In this document: one piece after another, positions 36,975 to 45,802 of the stretch
Numbering within the stretch: the first letter of the stretch is position 1
Layout of the letters: every line of letters begins with the position of its first letter
Assembly (NCBI RefSeq): GCF_014640555.1
Contig: NZ_BMHE01000003.1
Location: 286,295-350,294, forward strand
From: Paenibacillus marchantiophytorum
GTDB lineage: Bacteria > Bacillota > Bacilli > Paenibacillales > NBRC-103111
Length of the DNA: 64,000 nucleotides
Direction of reading: 5' to 3'
Made by a program: the position numbers and the translations under genes
Notes under the pieces: generated by a model
The model's database searches: none
What the model was told of the DNA's origin: nothing
The model's input: the letters and a program-made list of their open reading frames with translations, nothing else

Positions 36975-39900
36975 ATGAAAGGAATGTGTATCCCGTTGAA
37001 AACACCCAAATGGCTAAGTATTACGCTACTGCTGACATTAATCGTTTCCCTGAACCCGATGACGGCCTTTGCGGCAAGTGCAGCTGATTATATCGAAGTG
37101 GAAGCCGCTCCCGTTGACATTACGATTGATATTGAAGGTCCACGAAAGCAAATTAATCTCATTGATAAAGACACCAGTGGTATCACCGACTACCTAGCCC
37201 TATTTACAACGGAGTATGCATCTGAGATAACCGTAGCCAAAACTTCCGTTGGCGTCGTCGTTAATGCAGCGAACCATGTGATCCAAGTCATAAACCCTTC
37301 CATCAATGGCGCTGTTCCCATTTGGTCTGGGCCGACCACCCTGTCGATTCCGCAAGGCGGCTATGTGTTGGTCGCCAACGATGATAGTTGGGCCAACAAA
37401 ACCTTTAAGCAGTACTTGGCCAAAAACTTCAAAGTGGGAGATCTCATCAAACTGCGTAAAAACGGCGGCGTCATCCCTGTTGCCGATCTCATGACAGGTC
37501 AGGGCCCCAAAGTTCAGCTTAAACTAAACAACGAGGAATGGTTTACAGTCACAGAACCGAAAGTCACGGTATCCGGCAAGCTGGAAAATGTGGAGCCAAG
37601 CAGCGTGTACACCGTGCGGGTTAATCAAACAGCCGCTGCATTACAAGCGAATCAAACGTTTCAGCTTGAAATTAACCTTGCGGAAGGTGTCAACTACCTG
37701 GATGTTGTCGTTGCCAAAAATGGCGTAGATAGCGCCAAAAAGTCGCTTATCGCTTTTTACAAAAAGCAGACAAGCGCCCCGAAAGAAGTCGTTCTCTGGG
37801 TCGATCAAGGAACGAACATTTTTAAGCTGCAAACCCCTGAGAATGTCCGGGATATGCTCACCAAAGCCAAGGATGCCGGCGTCACAGCGGTTGCCCTTGA
37901 TGTCAAGGGTGTTGAAGGCTTTGCCAACTACAAGCGAAATGATTTGACCGGGCGGCCGCATATTTCCTTGATGACTGCTCCAACGCGGGCTGGCGCTAAT
38001 CCGAACCTGGATATGCTGCAAGAATTCATTACGTATGGACACCAACTTGGGATTAAAATCCATGCCGCCTTTAACGTCTTCGCCGAGGGTTCCCCTGCTC
38101 ATAATGAATATGCGCTGTTGAATCAGCACCTAGACTGGGAAGAGCAGGTTTATCGTCCGGAAGACGGAGGTCAAATTCTTCGGCTGCGGGAGAGTAATTA
38201 CTACAAATCCGGTAAGTCTCTCGTAGCTTTCGTCAATCCGGCTAATGATGCTGTGCGAGCGTTTGAGTTAACCAACATGGAAGAAGTTATTAAAAATTAT
38301 GATGTCGATGGCGTTGTGCTCGATCGGACGCGCTATGACAATGAAACGGCTGACTTCAGTCCCTTGACTCGCACCAAATTCGAAGCCTTTCTTGCTGCAC
38401 GCGGCAAGCAGTTGACCCATTGGCCTGCTGACGTATTCTCCTACGTCAATAATGTTCGGCACAACGGACCACTCATCAACGACTGGTGGGAATTCCGCTC
38501 TCAAACCATTAAAACGTTTACAGATGATGTTCGTCAATTAACTGACAGATATACGGCCTTGAAGGGCAAAAAGGTTTATGCTTCTGCTTATGTAGGCTCG
38601 TGGTTTGAATCCTATTATTTGAACGGCGTCCATTGGGGCAGCACGAATTTCCATTACGATAGCCGGCTCCAATTTCCCGAAGACAGCATGTATACGGACT
38701 CTTACGCCACAGCAGGATATGCGAAGAACATCGATTTCCTCATGATCGGGACCTATCAAACGACGCAAAAGGAAATTGAGCACCATATTACGCTGGGCAA
38801 TATCGTGACCAACGGTGAGATCCCGATGTATGCCAGCATCGCGCTGGCCAACATTCAAGATCCTCTACTACAGCGCTCTGTATTTCAAGCGGGGTTGTCT
38901 CAATCCAACGGGCTCATGCTTTTCGACTACTCACAGGTCAACTGGCCGGTCGTGAAAGCATCGCTGCAGAATGTCCCGTATGTGCAAGACTATCAAGTCG
39001 GCTCGAGCGTTCCAGGGAATCCCGAAGCGTTCTTGCTAGGCGATATGTATAACGTTAGCCGCAATGAAAATAATTTGAATGTATATTCGGATGCCTTTGG
39101 TTTAACCACGGCGACCACAACATTCGGTGTTGAAGCCATCGTTGGGAGCAATGGCAAAGTTACCAACGTTGTTAATCGTCAACAAGCGCTTACCTGGAAC
39201 TGGACGAATATGCTGCCTAATAACAGCGTCATTCCACAAGGCGGGTTTGTTATCTCTGCACTGGATGCGTCAGGCGTCAGAACCAAGCGTCAACTGGTTG
39301 CCAACACTTACAAAATCGGCGATAACGTAAGATCCGCTGTCCTGCGAGGCCACTTGGCTTATGCGAATGCCACTACATCTCTTTCGAATTTTGGAATCAA
39401 AGGCAATGTGGAAGTGCTTGGTCCCGGCACCGCGGAAGTTCGTCTGAACAACGTCCCTGCTGCTTTATCAACCAATGGCGACTTTAGCGGTCAAGTGAAT
39501 CTATACATAGGATTGAATACCGTGAAAATCTCGGTCTATGTAGACGGCCTCAAAACAAACGAAAAAACCGTCACGATTACTCGATCGGCTCCCATACTCA
39601 CAGAAATCAAACTCGACTCCACAGCCTATCGTCTTGTCATTAACGACCAACTTCCTGTCGTCACTTCGGCTGTTTATTCCGATGGTTCATCTGCCATTAT
39701 ATCCGGGGCTAGCTTCAGTTCCAGTAAGCCCAATATCGTAAGCATTACGGCGGATGGCACCCTTAAGGCGCTAAACACGGGTACAACGGAAATCACGGCG
39801 CAGTACGAGGGCAAAGTCACGAAGTCGCTGGTCACCGTAGTCGCGCTGAAATCTATTGACTTTGAAGGGAAAAAGATCAGTCTTGTCAAAGGTGAGACGT

Positions 39901-40136
39901 ATCTGGCGCCGCTGAAAGCTACTTATTCTGACGGTGTAACCGCAATTCTTACGCAAGGAGTGCAGTATAGCTCCTCACATGATAAAGTCGCCTCGGTTTC
40001 AGCGAACGGCACAATCACAGCCGTGAAACCCGGCACTGCCACGATTAGCGCGTCCTATCACGGCAAAAAAGATGAAATCAAAGTCAAGGTATTCAACAAC
40101 CATAAAGACAAAATGGATGATAGAGAGATTGAATAG
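36975..40136 (+). CDS. Secreted family-10-like glycoside hydrolase (GHL10/DUF187) with Ig-like repeats
   Basis: A protein of about 1050 residues. A signal peptide (SITLLLTLIVSLNPMTAFAA) suggests secretion. Residues 270-680 form a TIM-barrel-like GHL10 domain (EVVLWVDQGTN; NYDVDGVVLDRTRYDN; FLMIGTYQTTQKE). It is flanked on both sides by the same pair of modules: an IPQGGYV / IPQGGFV segment, then an Ig-like VSGKLENV / IKGNVEVL segment. The C-terminus carries two Big_2-type Ig domains (residues about 880-1040). The start is uncertain: ATG 36975, ATG 36984 or TTG 36996. It probably binds and cuts an outer polysaccharide. Confidence 0.8.
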   Translation: MKGMCIPLKTPKWLSITLLLTLIVSLNPMTAFAASAADYIEVEAAPVDITIDIEGPRKQINLIDKDTSGITDYLALFTTEYASEITVAKTSVGVVVNAANHVIQVINPSINGAVPIWSGPTTLSIPQGGYVLVANDDSWANKTFKQYLAKNFKVGDLIKLRKNGGVIPVADLMTGQGPKVQLKLNNEEWFTVTEPKVTVSGKLENVEPSSVYTVRVNQTAAALQANQTFQLEINLAEGVNYLDVVVAKNGVDSAKKSLIAFYKKQTSAPKEVVLWVDQGTNIFKLQTPENVRDMLTKAKDAGVTAVALDVKGVEGFANYKRNDLTGRPHISLMTAPTRAGANPNLDMLQEFITYGHQLGIKIHAAFNVFAEGSPAHNEYALLNQHLDWEEQVYRPEDGGQILRLRESNYYKSGKSLVAFVNPANDAVRAFELTNMEEVIKNYDVDGVVLDRTRYDNETADFSPLTRTKFEAFLAARGKQLTHWPADVFSYVNNVRHNGPLINDWWEFRSQTIKTFTDDVRQLTDRYTALKGKKVYASAYVGSWFESYYLNGVHWGSTNFHYDSRLQFPEDSMYTDSYATAGYAKNIDFLMIGTYQTTQKEIEHHITLGNIVTNGEIPMYASIALANIQDPLLQRSVFQAGLSQSNGLMLFDYSQVNWPVVKASLQNVPYVQDYQVGSSVPGNPEAFLLGDMYNVSRNENNLNVYSDAFGLTTATTTFGVEAIVGSNGKVTNVVNRQQALTWNWTNMLPNNSVIPQGGFVISALDASGVRTKRQLVANTYKIGDNVRSAVLRGHLAYANATTSLSNFGIKGNVEVLGPGTAEVRLNNVPAALSTNGDFSGQVNLYIGLNTVKISVYVDGLKTNEKTVTITRSAPILTEIKLDSTAYRLVINDQLPVVTSAVYSDGSSAIISGASFSSSKPNIVSITADGTLKALNTGTTEITAQYEGKVTKSLVTVVALKSIDFEGKKISLVKGETYLAPLKATYSDGVTAILTQGVQYSSSHDKVASVSANGTITAVKPGTATISASYHGKKDEIKVKVFNNHKDKMDDREIE

Positions 40137-40164
40137 GATATGAAAAAGCAGCCTCAAGCCTCAA

Positions 40165-40862
40165 TAAGTAAAGCGGCTTTGCCGCCCTAAGAGATGAGCG
40201 TATTCATAACGGTTTTCAGCTATCTAGCGGATTCTAGTTCCCTTTGGGCTTTGCAATGACAGAGAGCGTCGCGTGAAAAGGAACTATGATCCGCTAAATG
40301 GCGGGAACTGGGGTAAAAGCAGCATGAAAGGGAACTGTGATCCGTTATATAAGCGGAACCTGCTGATTCTAACCAGGAAATGGTGGAATAGCGGATCGTA
40401 GTTCCCTCTGGTTTGGAATACAGCGGTTTTCAGAATTATAGCGCCCTGTAGTTCCCTCCAACTCGCGATCATGACACATTTTGCAAGTATCGCGGCTTGA
40501 CGTTCCCTTATCTCCGCGCGATAGCTAAGCTAGAGGATCTCATTCTGCCCCATAACTTGTTTATACCTCCAAAGAATGGGGTGGCTTACAACCCAACACC
40601 CCAATCCAACAACATGTCTCTTAGACCTTCGTCGATTGTCAAGATAACATGTCGATGGTTGACTAGACATACGTCCTCAGACAAGACCCTAGCCCCACTC
40701 TTCCGTTTCTCCGCATGAAAACGTCGTGCAGAAACGTCCCTTGCACCGATAGGACACCATCTAAGATCGTGGCACCCTTCACATGCGAGCAGCTTAAACC
40801 CTTTTTTCGGATCTCCACAATAATGGGAGAATCCCTTAAATCCACGCAAAAACTTATACTTT
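40165..40862 (+). repeat. Dispersed inverted-motif repeat, copy C, with transposase remnant
   Basis: The left part (40165-40500) matches copies A and B, with pairing arms at 40328 (GGAACTGTGATCCG) and 40389 (CGGATCGTAGTTCCC). The middle and right parts match copy B without its 150-bp interruption. The first bases form a small GCGGC-TTT-GCCGC hairpin shortly after the glycosidase gene. Together with A and B this defines an element of about 330 bp that can be extended to about 700 bp. Confidence 0.85.
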
Positions 40863-40882
40863 CTGGCGTTCACAAAAAGCAT
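40586..40882 (-). pseudogene. IS91-type transposase fragment (zinc-binding N-terminus)
   Basis: A 98-codon minus-strand frame covers CGDPKKGFKLLACEGCHDLRW and VNHRHVILTIDEGLRD of an IS91-family transposase N-terminus. Between them the correct sequence (CKGRFCTT, then CGETEEW) is only found by changing frame, so two compensating frameshifts are present. The protein stops about 20 residues after NHRHV, without the catalytic domain. It is more complete than the fragment in copy B. Confidence 0.75.
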
Positions 40883-40915
40883 CCGGTACCTTCCGTATGG
40901 AAGTTCCGGATGCTT
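40877..40915. terminator. Strong hairpin at the edge of a tandem array
   Basis: Arms AAGCATCCGG and CCGGATGCTT with an inner stem TTCC / GGAA. It is followed on the plus strand by TCTGTGTT and may act as a weak terminator. Its right arm is the first of many copies of GGATGCTT that continue in the array. Confidence 0.6.
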
Positions 40916-41032
40916 CTGTGTTGGGGTTGCTTTTGTGTTGGGGTTGCTTTTGTGTTGGGGATGCTTCTGTGTTCTGGATGCTTCTGTGTTCCGGATGCTT
41001 CTGTGTTCTGGATGCTTTAGTGTTCTGGATGC
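40914..41032 (+). repeat. Tandem array of seven 17-bp units
   Basis: Seven contiguous 17-bp units related to TTCTGTGTTCTGGATGC. The first three read GTGTTGGGG and the last four GTGTTCTGG/GTGTTCCGG, so there are two unit types. There are no unique spacers, so it is not a CRISPR array. The left hairpin arm (GCATCC) is complementary to the GGATGC ending five of the seven units. The 41044-41198 stretch shows nothing further except a short motif shared with position 9 of the window. Confidence 0.9.
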
Positions 41033-41198
41033 TTCGGGTTAGGCACGTCTTGCGTTAAAGGAACCACTGTGATTAAAGTAGCTGAAGGTGCTTATTAGTG
41101 AGAATTCCTGCAGAATTAGCACTCCTGGATGTTCTATTTATCCCCGTGCTTATCATTGTAGGTGACTAGCCGCAGGCTCCTGTTAGTCTTCCCAGAAA

Positions 41199-42032
41199 CT
41201 AAACCAACACCCACTGGTGCGGCGTGAAACGCGCCTTCAAGCCCCGCTCCAAAACCGTCGCAATAGCGATCGTTTCCGACTGGGATACAACAGGCTTGCC
41301 GGATTCGAAGAAGCCGACAAGGTTTGCAATAAATCTGCTGAAGAAATCCGACTGGATTTGGATAAACTTCGACGCGCCTTCCTCATAGCGCAAGGCCATG
41401 GAGAATGGGCAATCCCAGCCGTACAAGTTGATCGTCGCCTGACGACCATCTGCATAGCCGATAATCAAAGATGGCGTCTTGTCGGTCCCTGTCCACATGA
41501 CTCGTTTCACCTCTATGCCCATCAGCATAATGATCGGTTCAATTTGATGTATCGCATAGTTCCCGAATTCGCCTGGCCCCAAGCTGCAGATGGACTCAAT
41601 GCCTATCTTCTGAAGATCCGCATACTCATCTGCAAACCGCAGCGCCGAGGTAGAATACATCGGGGTTCGATGCTTCTCAGCGAGCTCGAACATCCGTGAG
41701 GCAGCCGCTTGACTTGGCGCGAACGTTTTATCGATATACGTTGGTTTACCGGATTGAAGCGCAAGAAGCGACAATTCTTCATGAAATTCTGGATGATCAG
41801 GCGATAAAATGACCAGATAATCACTTTGTTCCACGACAGCTTCTATCGTACTAAGCAGTTGAATGCCTTTCTTCGCACACCACGCTGCGTTGCTGCTCTT
41901 GTCAGGCAGATCTATTTGGCCATATGCGAATTCAACTTTCATCCTTCCACCTGAAGCTTGCTCCATCCAAGCCGGATATTTCTCCGCATGCCATTCATCC
42001 AAATAATAATCAATAAACCCGATTTTCTTCAT
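41199..42032 (-). CDS. Gfo/Idh/MocA-like oxidoreductase
   Basis: A 277-residue protein related to the Gfo/Idh/MocA family but short. It starts KKIGFIDYYLDEWHAEKYPA, without a clear GxGxxG. It keeps a DYLVILSPDHPEFHEELSLL segment and replaces the usual EKP by IDKTFAPS. The second domain has GEFGNYAIHQIEPIIMLMG, a typical histidine segment. The atypical dinucleotide motif suggests a changed cofactor or a non-catalytic role. It is the last gene of the second sugar transport operon. The start at 42032 has AAGGGAG upstream. Confidence 0.75.
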   Translation of the reverse strand: MKKIGFIDYYLDEWHAEKYPAWMEQASGGRMKVEFAYGQIDLPDKSSNAAWCAKKGIQLLSTIEAVVEQSDYLVILSPDHPEFHEELSLLALQSGKPTYIDKTFAPSQAAASRMFELAEKHRTPMYSTSALRFADEYADLQKIGIESICSLGPGEFGNYAIHQIEPIIMLMGIEVKRVMWTGTDKTPSLIIGYADGRQATINLYGWDCPFSMALRYEEGASKFIQIQSDFFSRFIANLVGFFESGKPVVSQSETIAIATVLERGLKARFTPHQWVLV

Positions 42033-42060
42033 AACGCCCACTCCCTTATTCCTAATAAAC

Positions 42061-42084
42061 CCCCGTGGCAGTCAACCACAGGGG
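42061..42084 (-). other. Intergenic hairpin before the Gfo/Idh-like gene
   Basis: Stem CCCCGTGG / CCAC-A-GGGG, with a single bulged base and a 7-nt loop. It lies in the 65-nt gap between the binding-protein gene and the last gene of the operon; it lacks a T-run, so processing or partial termination is possible. Confidence 0.55.
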
Positions 42085-42097
42085 AATTACTTGTCTA

Positions 42098-43630
42098 CTA
42101 TTTTTTATTCGCAGCGTACCACTCGTTAGCAGCTTTGGTCATATCATCGCCGCCCTCCGCTTTCCACTGTGCCAGGAATTTATCATAGTTTTCAAGCGGT
42201 TCTGCACCGGTAATGTATTTCAAATACGTGTCTTCCATCAATTTTTGCAGCTTCTGATTATTCTTCCCGATCGCTTCAAGCGGCGGTGCGAAGGACAGCG
42301 GATCAACCACGGTGCTGCCTTTGGCTGCTTCTTGATTTCTATTGAAAGCGTCCGTTAGAATCGGATCTTTACGAACACGAGCCTGCCAATAAATCGGATA
42401 GTTTTTCTCATCTACCCCTGTAAGGAAGGAGGACGCATTGTTGTACTGATCGTTGAAAATAGGCAGAATTGGGAAATAGTTTCCATTCTCCACTTTGTGG
42501 TGAACCCCTTCTTTACCGATCGTTGCTTCTTTATGTATCTCTTTATCCAACTTCAAATCCAGATACTTAACGATTTCTTCCTTCTTGTCGGCCCATTTGG
42601 GGATACCTACATAATAGCTGATCCCAGCGGTTGCCATGACCTGCACTTTCCCATTATCGCCTTTCAAATAAGGCAGGGCGGCAATTTTGGCATTCGGCGT
42701 GTTTTTCAACAGCGCATTTTGCACGGTAGGCGCATTAAAATAGCCATTGGAAATAATCGCTGCTTTACCGCTCGTGAAATTCTCAATGACTTTATTGGCT
42801 TGGTTCAGTGACCATTCCTGGTCAATCAGCTTCTCGCTGTAAAGCTTTTTCATAAACGTCAAGTACGATTTCATGTTCGGGTTCTCGACGGCATTAACAA
42901 GTTTGCCATTCTGATCCTGCCAGCCTGTCGTCAAGGTCGATTGAACCATCGTCAAGCCAAATGTTGGCAATATTTCAGGCAATAGCGGACTTTTGCCGCC
43001 TGATATGGCCATGACATTCTTCTTTTCTTTGATCGTTTTCATCACCGTATACAACTCATCACGCGTAGTCGGAGGTTTGAGCCCTAACTCATCCATCCAG
43101 TCTTGCCGGACAATAAGCGAGGAGTTGACGACCGTGCCTGATCCCGTTTGTGGAATACCGTAAATTTTACCGTTTAGCTTAGCCCCATTCCAGGAGTTTT
43201 GCGAAATCACATTTTTCATATTGGTGCCATATTTGTTAACTAGCTCATCAATCGGTTCAAGGGCACCTGAAGATGCGAGCTTAGAGTACTGCGGACCTGT
43301 TAACAGCATGAAGGCATATTGTTCTTTGTTGGCCATAAGCAGGTTCAGTTTGTCATCCGGATTTTCAACTGGCAGCATGTCATAGGTAACCTTGTATCCT
43401 GTTTTCTCATTCAGAAATTTCGCCACTACCTCAGCGTTGGGATCAAACCGGGCATATTGCAGCAGCGCTTTGAATTCTGGTTTAGGCGCATTTGTGCCTG
43501 CAACAGCCGTTGGTGAAGTTGACGTACTTGGTACTGTCGTGCTGCCAGCAGGTTCATTGCCGCCACCGCAAGCGCTTAGTGCAGCCGCTAACGTGGTAAT
43601 GGATAGGACTGTTAAATATTTTTTTAACAT
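42098..43630 (-). CDS. Extracellular sugar-binding lipoprotein (family 1, LplA type)
   Basis: A 510-residue lipoprotein: signal peptide with lipobox LAAALSACGGG, then a Ser/Thr/Pro linker and a long-form family 1 binding domain (IVRQDWMDELGLKPPTTRDE; NFTSGKAAIISNGYF). It follows the two permease genes and precedes the Gfo/Idh-like gene. It is clearly related to the binding protein at 31403-32914, sharing the WLDKLGLEPP / WMDELGLKPP region. The RBS is AAAGGGAGG. The ligand is unknown. Confidence 0.9.
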   Translation of the reverse strand: MLKKYLTVLSITTLAAALSACGGGNEPAGSTTVPSTSTSPTAVAGTNAPKPEFKALLQYARFDPNAEVVAKFLNEKTGYKVTYDMLPVENPDDKLNLLMANKEQYAFMLLTGPQYSKLASSGALEPIDELVNKYGTNMKNVISQNSWNGAKLNGKIYGIPQTGSGTVVNSSLIVRQDWMDELGLKPPTTRDELYTVMKTIKEKKNVMAISGGKSPLLPEILPTFGLTMVQSTLTTGWQDQNGKLVNAVENPNMKSYLTFMKKLYSEKLIDQEWSLNQANKVIENFTSGKAAIISNGYFNAPTVQNALLKNTPNAKIAALPYLKGDNGKVQVMATAGISYYVGIPKWADKKEEIVKYLDLKLDKEIHKEATIGKEGVHHKVENGNYFPILPIFNDQYNNASSFLTGVDEKNYPIYWQARVRKDPILTDAFNRNQEAAKGSTVVDPLSFAPPLEAIGKNNQKLQKLMEDTYLKYITGAEPLENYDKFLAQWKAEGGDDMTKAANEWYAANKK

Positions 43631-43739
43631 GCAGATGCCTCCCTTTGCATTTCAAGATTGGATAGAAGTCAATAGCCAAACTAACTTGCCATACGGTTGC
43701 TGCCCAACCACCACCCTTCATGAGGTCGCTACTTTGAAT

Positions 43740-44678
43740 TCAGCCTTTAACCGAGCCCACCAGAACGCCTTTCACGAAATATTTCTGTAAAAAAGGGTAC
43801 ACGAGGATAATCGGCAGTGTCGCCAAAATGATGGAAGCGGCTTGAATCGACTGTGGCGATACATTCAGTGAAGCGTCCACATTCGTTCTCAGGAACGCAT
43901 CGGTTGAAGTGACGAAGAGCTCTTTTAAATAAAGCTGCAAGGGCTTCAAATCCGCCGAGTTGATATAGATCAATGACGTAAAATAATCATTCCAGAACGT
44001 AACCGCATAGAAAAGGGCTATCGTTGCAAGTACAGGCATGGACAGCGGCAAAATGATTCGCACTAAAATTTTCATATTGCTGGCCCCATCAATTTTCGCC
44101 GATTCCTCCAGACTGTCAGGCAGACTTTCAAAATAGCTTTTGATAATCAGCATGTTGTAGACATTGATCATGAAGGGCAGGAACAGCACCGGCAGTTTAT
44201 CGATCAAATGAAGCTTATGCATGAGTAAATAAGTCGGGATTAGCCCGCCACTAAACAGCATCGTAAAGAGGTACAATAGGATGAAAAACTTCCGTCCTCG
44301 CAATCTAGGCTTGGACAGCGGATAAGCTGCAAGGGTTGTCATCACCAGAGCCAAGAGCGATCCAATTAACGTGACGGTGACGGAGACCGTAAAGGCGTTC
44401 AAGAATAGTGAATTGCTAGCCACATAAACGTAGGTCCCCACTTGAAAATCAATCGGATACATCGTCACCATCCCCGAAACGACAGCGGCTTCTCCACTTA
44501 GCGATTTGGCAATTAAATTAATGAACGGAAAGATTGTAGAAAGACCTAATAGGATAAAAAAGAGAACATTTACTACTTGGAAAATACGCTCTCCCGTTGA
44601 GGCGCGAATGACGCCCGACCCCGACCTCGGTTTTGGCTTTGGCCCAATAGATCCTTTAACGGTATGGTTTTCACTCAT
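43740..44678 (-). CDS. Carbohydrate ABC transporter permease, LplC/MalG type
   Basis: A 312-residue permease with six predicted membrane helices after a basic N-terminus of about 30 residues. The EAA loop is LEESAKIDGASNMKILVRI, ending in LPLSMP. The C-terminus KYFVKGVLVGSVKG is typical of the LplC/YtcP group. It pairs with the LplB-type permease 24 nt upstream and uses the binding lipoprotein downstream. As usual, the ATPase is not in the operon. The RBS is AAGGAGG. Confidence 0.92.
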   Translation of the reverse strand: MSENHTVKGSIGPKPKPRSGSGVIRASTGERIFQVVNVLFFILLGLSTIFPFINLIAKSLSGEAAVVSGMVTMYPIDFQVGTYVYVASNSLFLNAFTVSVTVTLIGSLLALVMTTLAAYPLSKPRLRGRKFFILLYLFTMLFSGGLIPTYLLMHKLHLIDKLPVLFLPFMINVYNMLIIKSYFESLPDSLEESAKIDGASNMKILVRIILPLSMPVLATIALFYAVTFWNDYFTSLIYINSADLKPLQLYLKELFVTSTDAFLRTNVDASLNVSPQSIQAASIILATLPIILVYPFLQKYFVKGVLVGSVKG

Positions 44679-44702
44679 CGTTGTTCCTCCTTCATGCGCC
44701 GA

Positions 44703-45629
44703 TCACCAGATACCGCGCCCAAAAAATTTGCGCGCCAATCCGTTACCTGTCAGGATTAAGATAAAAGCGACCACGGATTCGAATACGCCTACAGCCGTCG
44801 AAAAACTATAATCCTGTTCTCCTAACCCAATGCGGTAAACATATGTGCCTATTACGTCAGCCACGTTATAGACACTTGGATTATACATAACAAGCACTTG
44901 TTCAGTGCCCGCTTCCAGCACATATCCAAGCCGTAGAATAAACATCAGCAGTATGATCGGGAGTAAGCCTGGCAGTGTGATATGAATAATTTGCTTCCAT
45001 CTATTCGCCCCGTCCATTTTCGCGGATTCGTATAATCCAGGGTCGATGCCAGCCAAGGCAGCCAAATAAATGATCGTATTCCACCCGGTGTCCTTCCACC
45101 CAGCGGATGTCACAAGCACCGAGCGAAAGATGTCGCTGTCCAGGAAGAAACGAATCGGTTCGCCACCCAGCGAAACAATCATTTTGTTCACAATGCCTCC
45201 GTTCGTAGACAAAATATCAATGAACAAACCGCTGACAATGACCCATGACAAGAAATGCGGCAAGTAAATGACCGTTTGCACACTCCGTTTAAAAGCGACC
45301 TGTCTTAATTCATTAAGCAAGATTGCTACAATAATCGGCAGCGGGAAAAGGAACAAAATTTTATAGACCGAAATAATCAATGTGTTCTGAAAAACAGATA
45401 AGAAACTTTCCGATGAAATCAACTTCTCAAAATGCTTCCAGCCTACCCACGGACTTGCTGCCATTCCCTCAAAAATATTGAAATCCTTAAAGGCAATGAT
45501 GATGCCATACATCGGCGTATACTTAAACAGCAGTAGGAAGGCAAGGCCAGGAAGGAGCGCAAGATATAAGTCCCAATCTTTGCGAATATCAATCCATAAT
45601 TGACGCGAATAATGCTTTTTTACTCTCAA
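44703..45629 (-). CDS. Carbohydrate ABC transporter permease, LplB/MalF type
   Basis: A 308-residue permease of the LplB/YtcP-partner group with six predicted helices. The EAA loop is LYESAKMDGANRWKQIIHI, ending in LPGLLP. It starts with TTG at 45629 behind AAGGAGG, a start that should be less efficient than ATG. It is the first gene of the operon permease-permease-binding protein-Gfo/Idh. An AraC-type regulator gene lies upstream in the same direction. Confidence 0.9.
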   Translation of the reverse strand: MRVKKHYSRQLWIDIRKDWDLYLALLPGLAFLLLFKYTPMYGIIIAFKDFNIFEGMAASPWVGWKHFEKLISSESFLSVFQNTLIISVYKILFLFPLPIIVAILLNELRQVAFKRSVQTVIYLPHFLSWVIVSGLFIDILSTNGGIVNKMIVSLGGEPIRFFLDSDIFRSVLVTSAGWKDTGWNTIIYLAALAGIDPGLYESAKMDGANRWKQIIHITLPGLLPIILLMFILRLGYVLEAGTEQVLVMYNPSVYNVADVIGTYVYRIGLGEQDYSFSTAVGVFESVVAFILILTGNGLARKFFGRGIW

Positions 45630-45753
45630 AACGACGCCTCCTTCTTGCCTCTTAGTCTTGTAATTAGTGTATCATCCGGCGATTTTTTGCGAATTAGAGT
45701 TATATTACTTGTTTTGGTACTTTGATAACTTCTCGATTAGGAAACAAGAAAAA

Positions 45754-45780
45754 AAGCCTTCTCCACCTAGGAGAAAGCTT
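45754..45780 (-). terminator. Terminator of the response regulator gene
   Basis: Stem AAGCTTTCTCC / GGAGAAGGCTT with a 5-nt loop, followed on the minus strand by TTTTTT. It separates the regulator from the permease operon, so the latter has its own promoter in 45640-45750. Confidence 0.85.
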
Positions 45781-45802
45781 GCACTTGCAGGTGAATGAGC
45801 GT

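Noticed and set aside
40586-40882. Intact zinc-finger protein gene
   Set aside because: The cysteine cluster is only correct after changing frame, so it is a broken transposase part.
40914-41032. CRISPR array
   Set aside because: The 17-bp units are contiguous with no spacers, and no cas genes are in the window.
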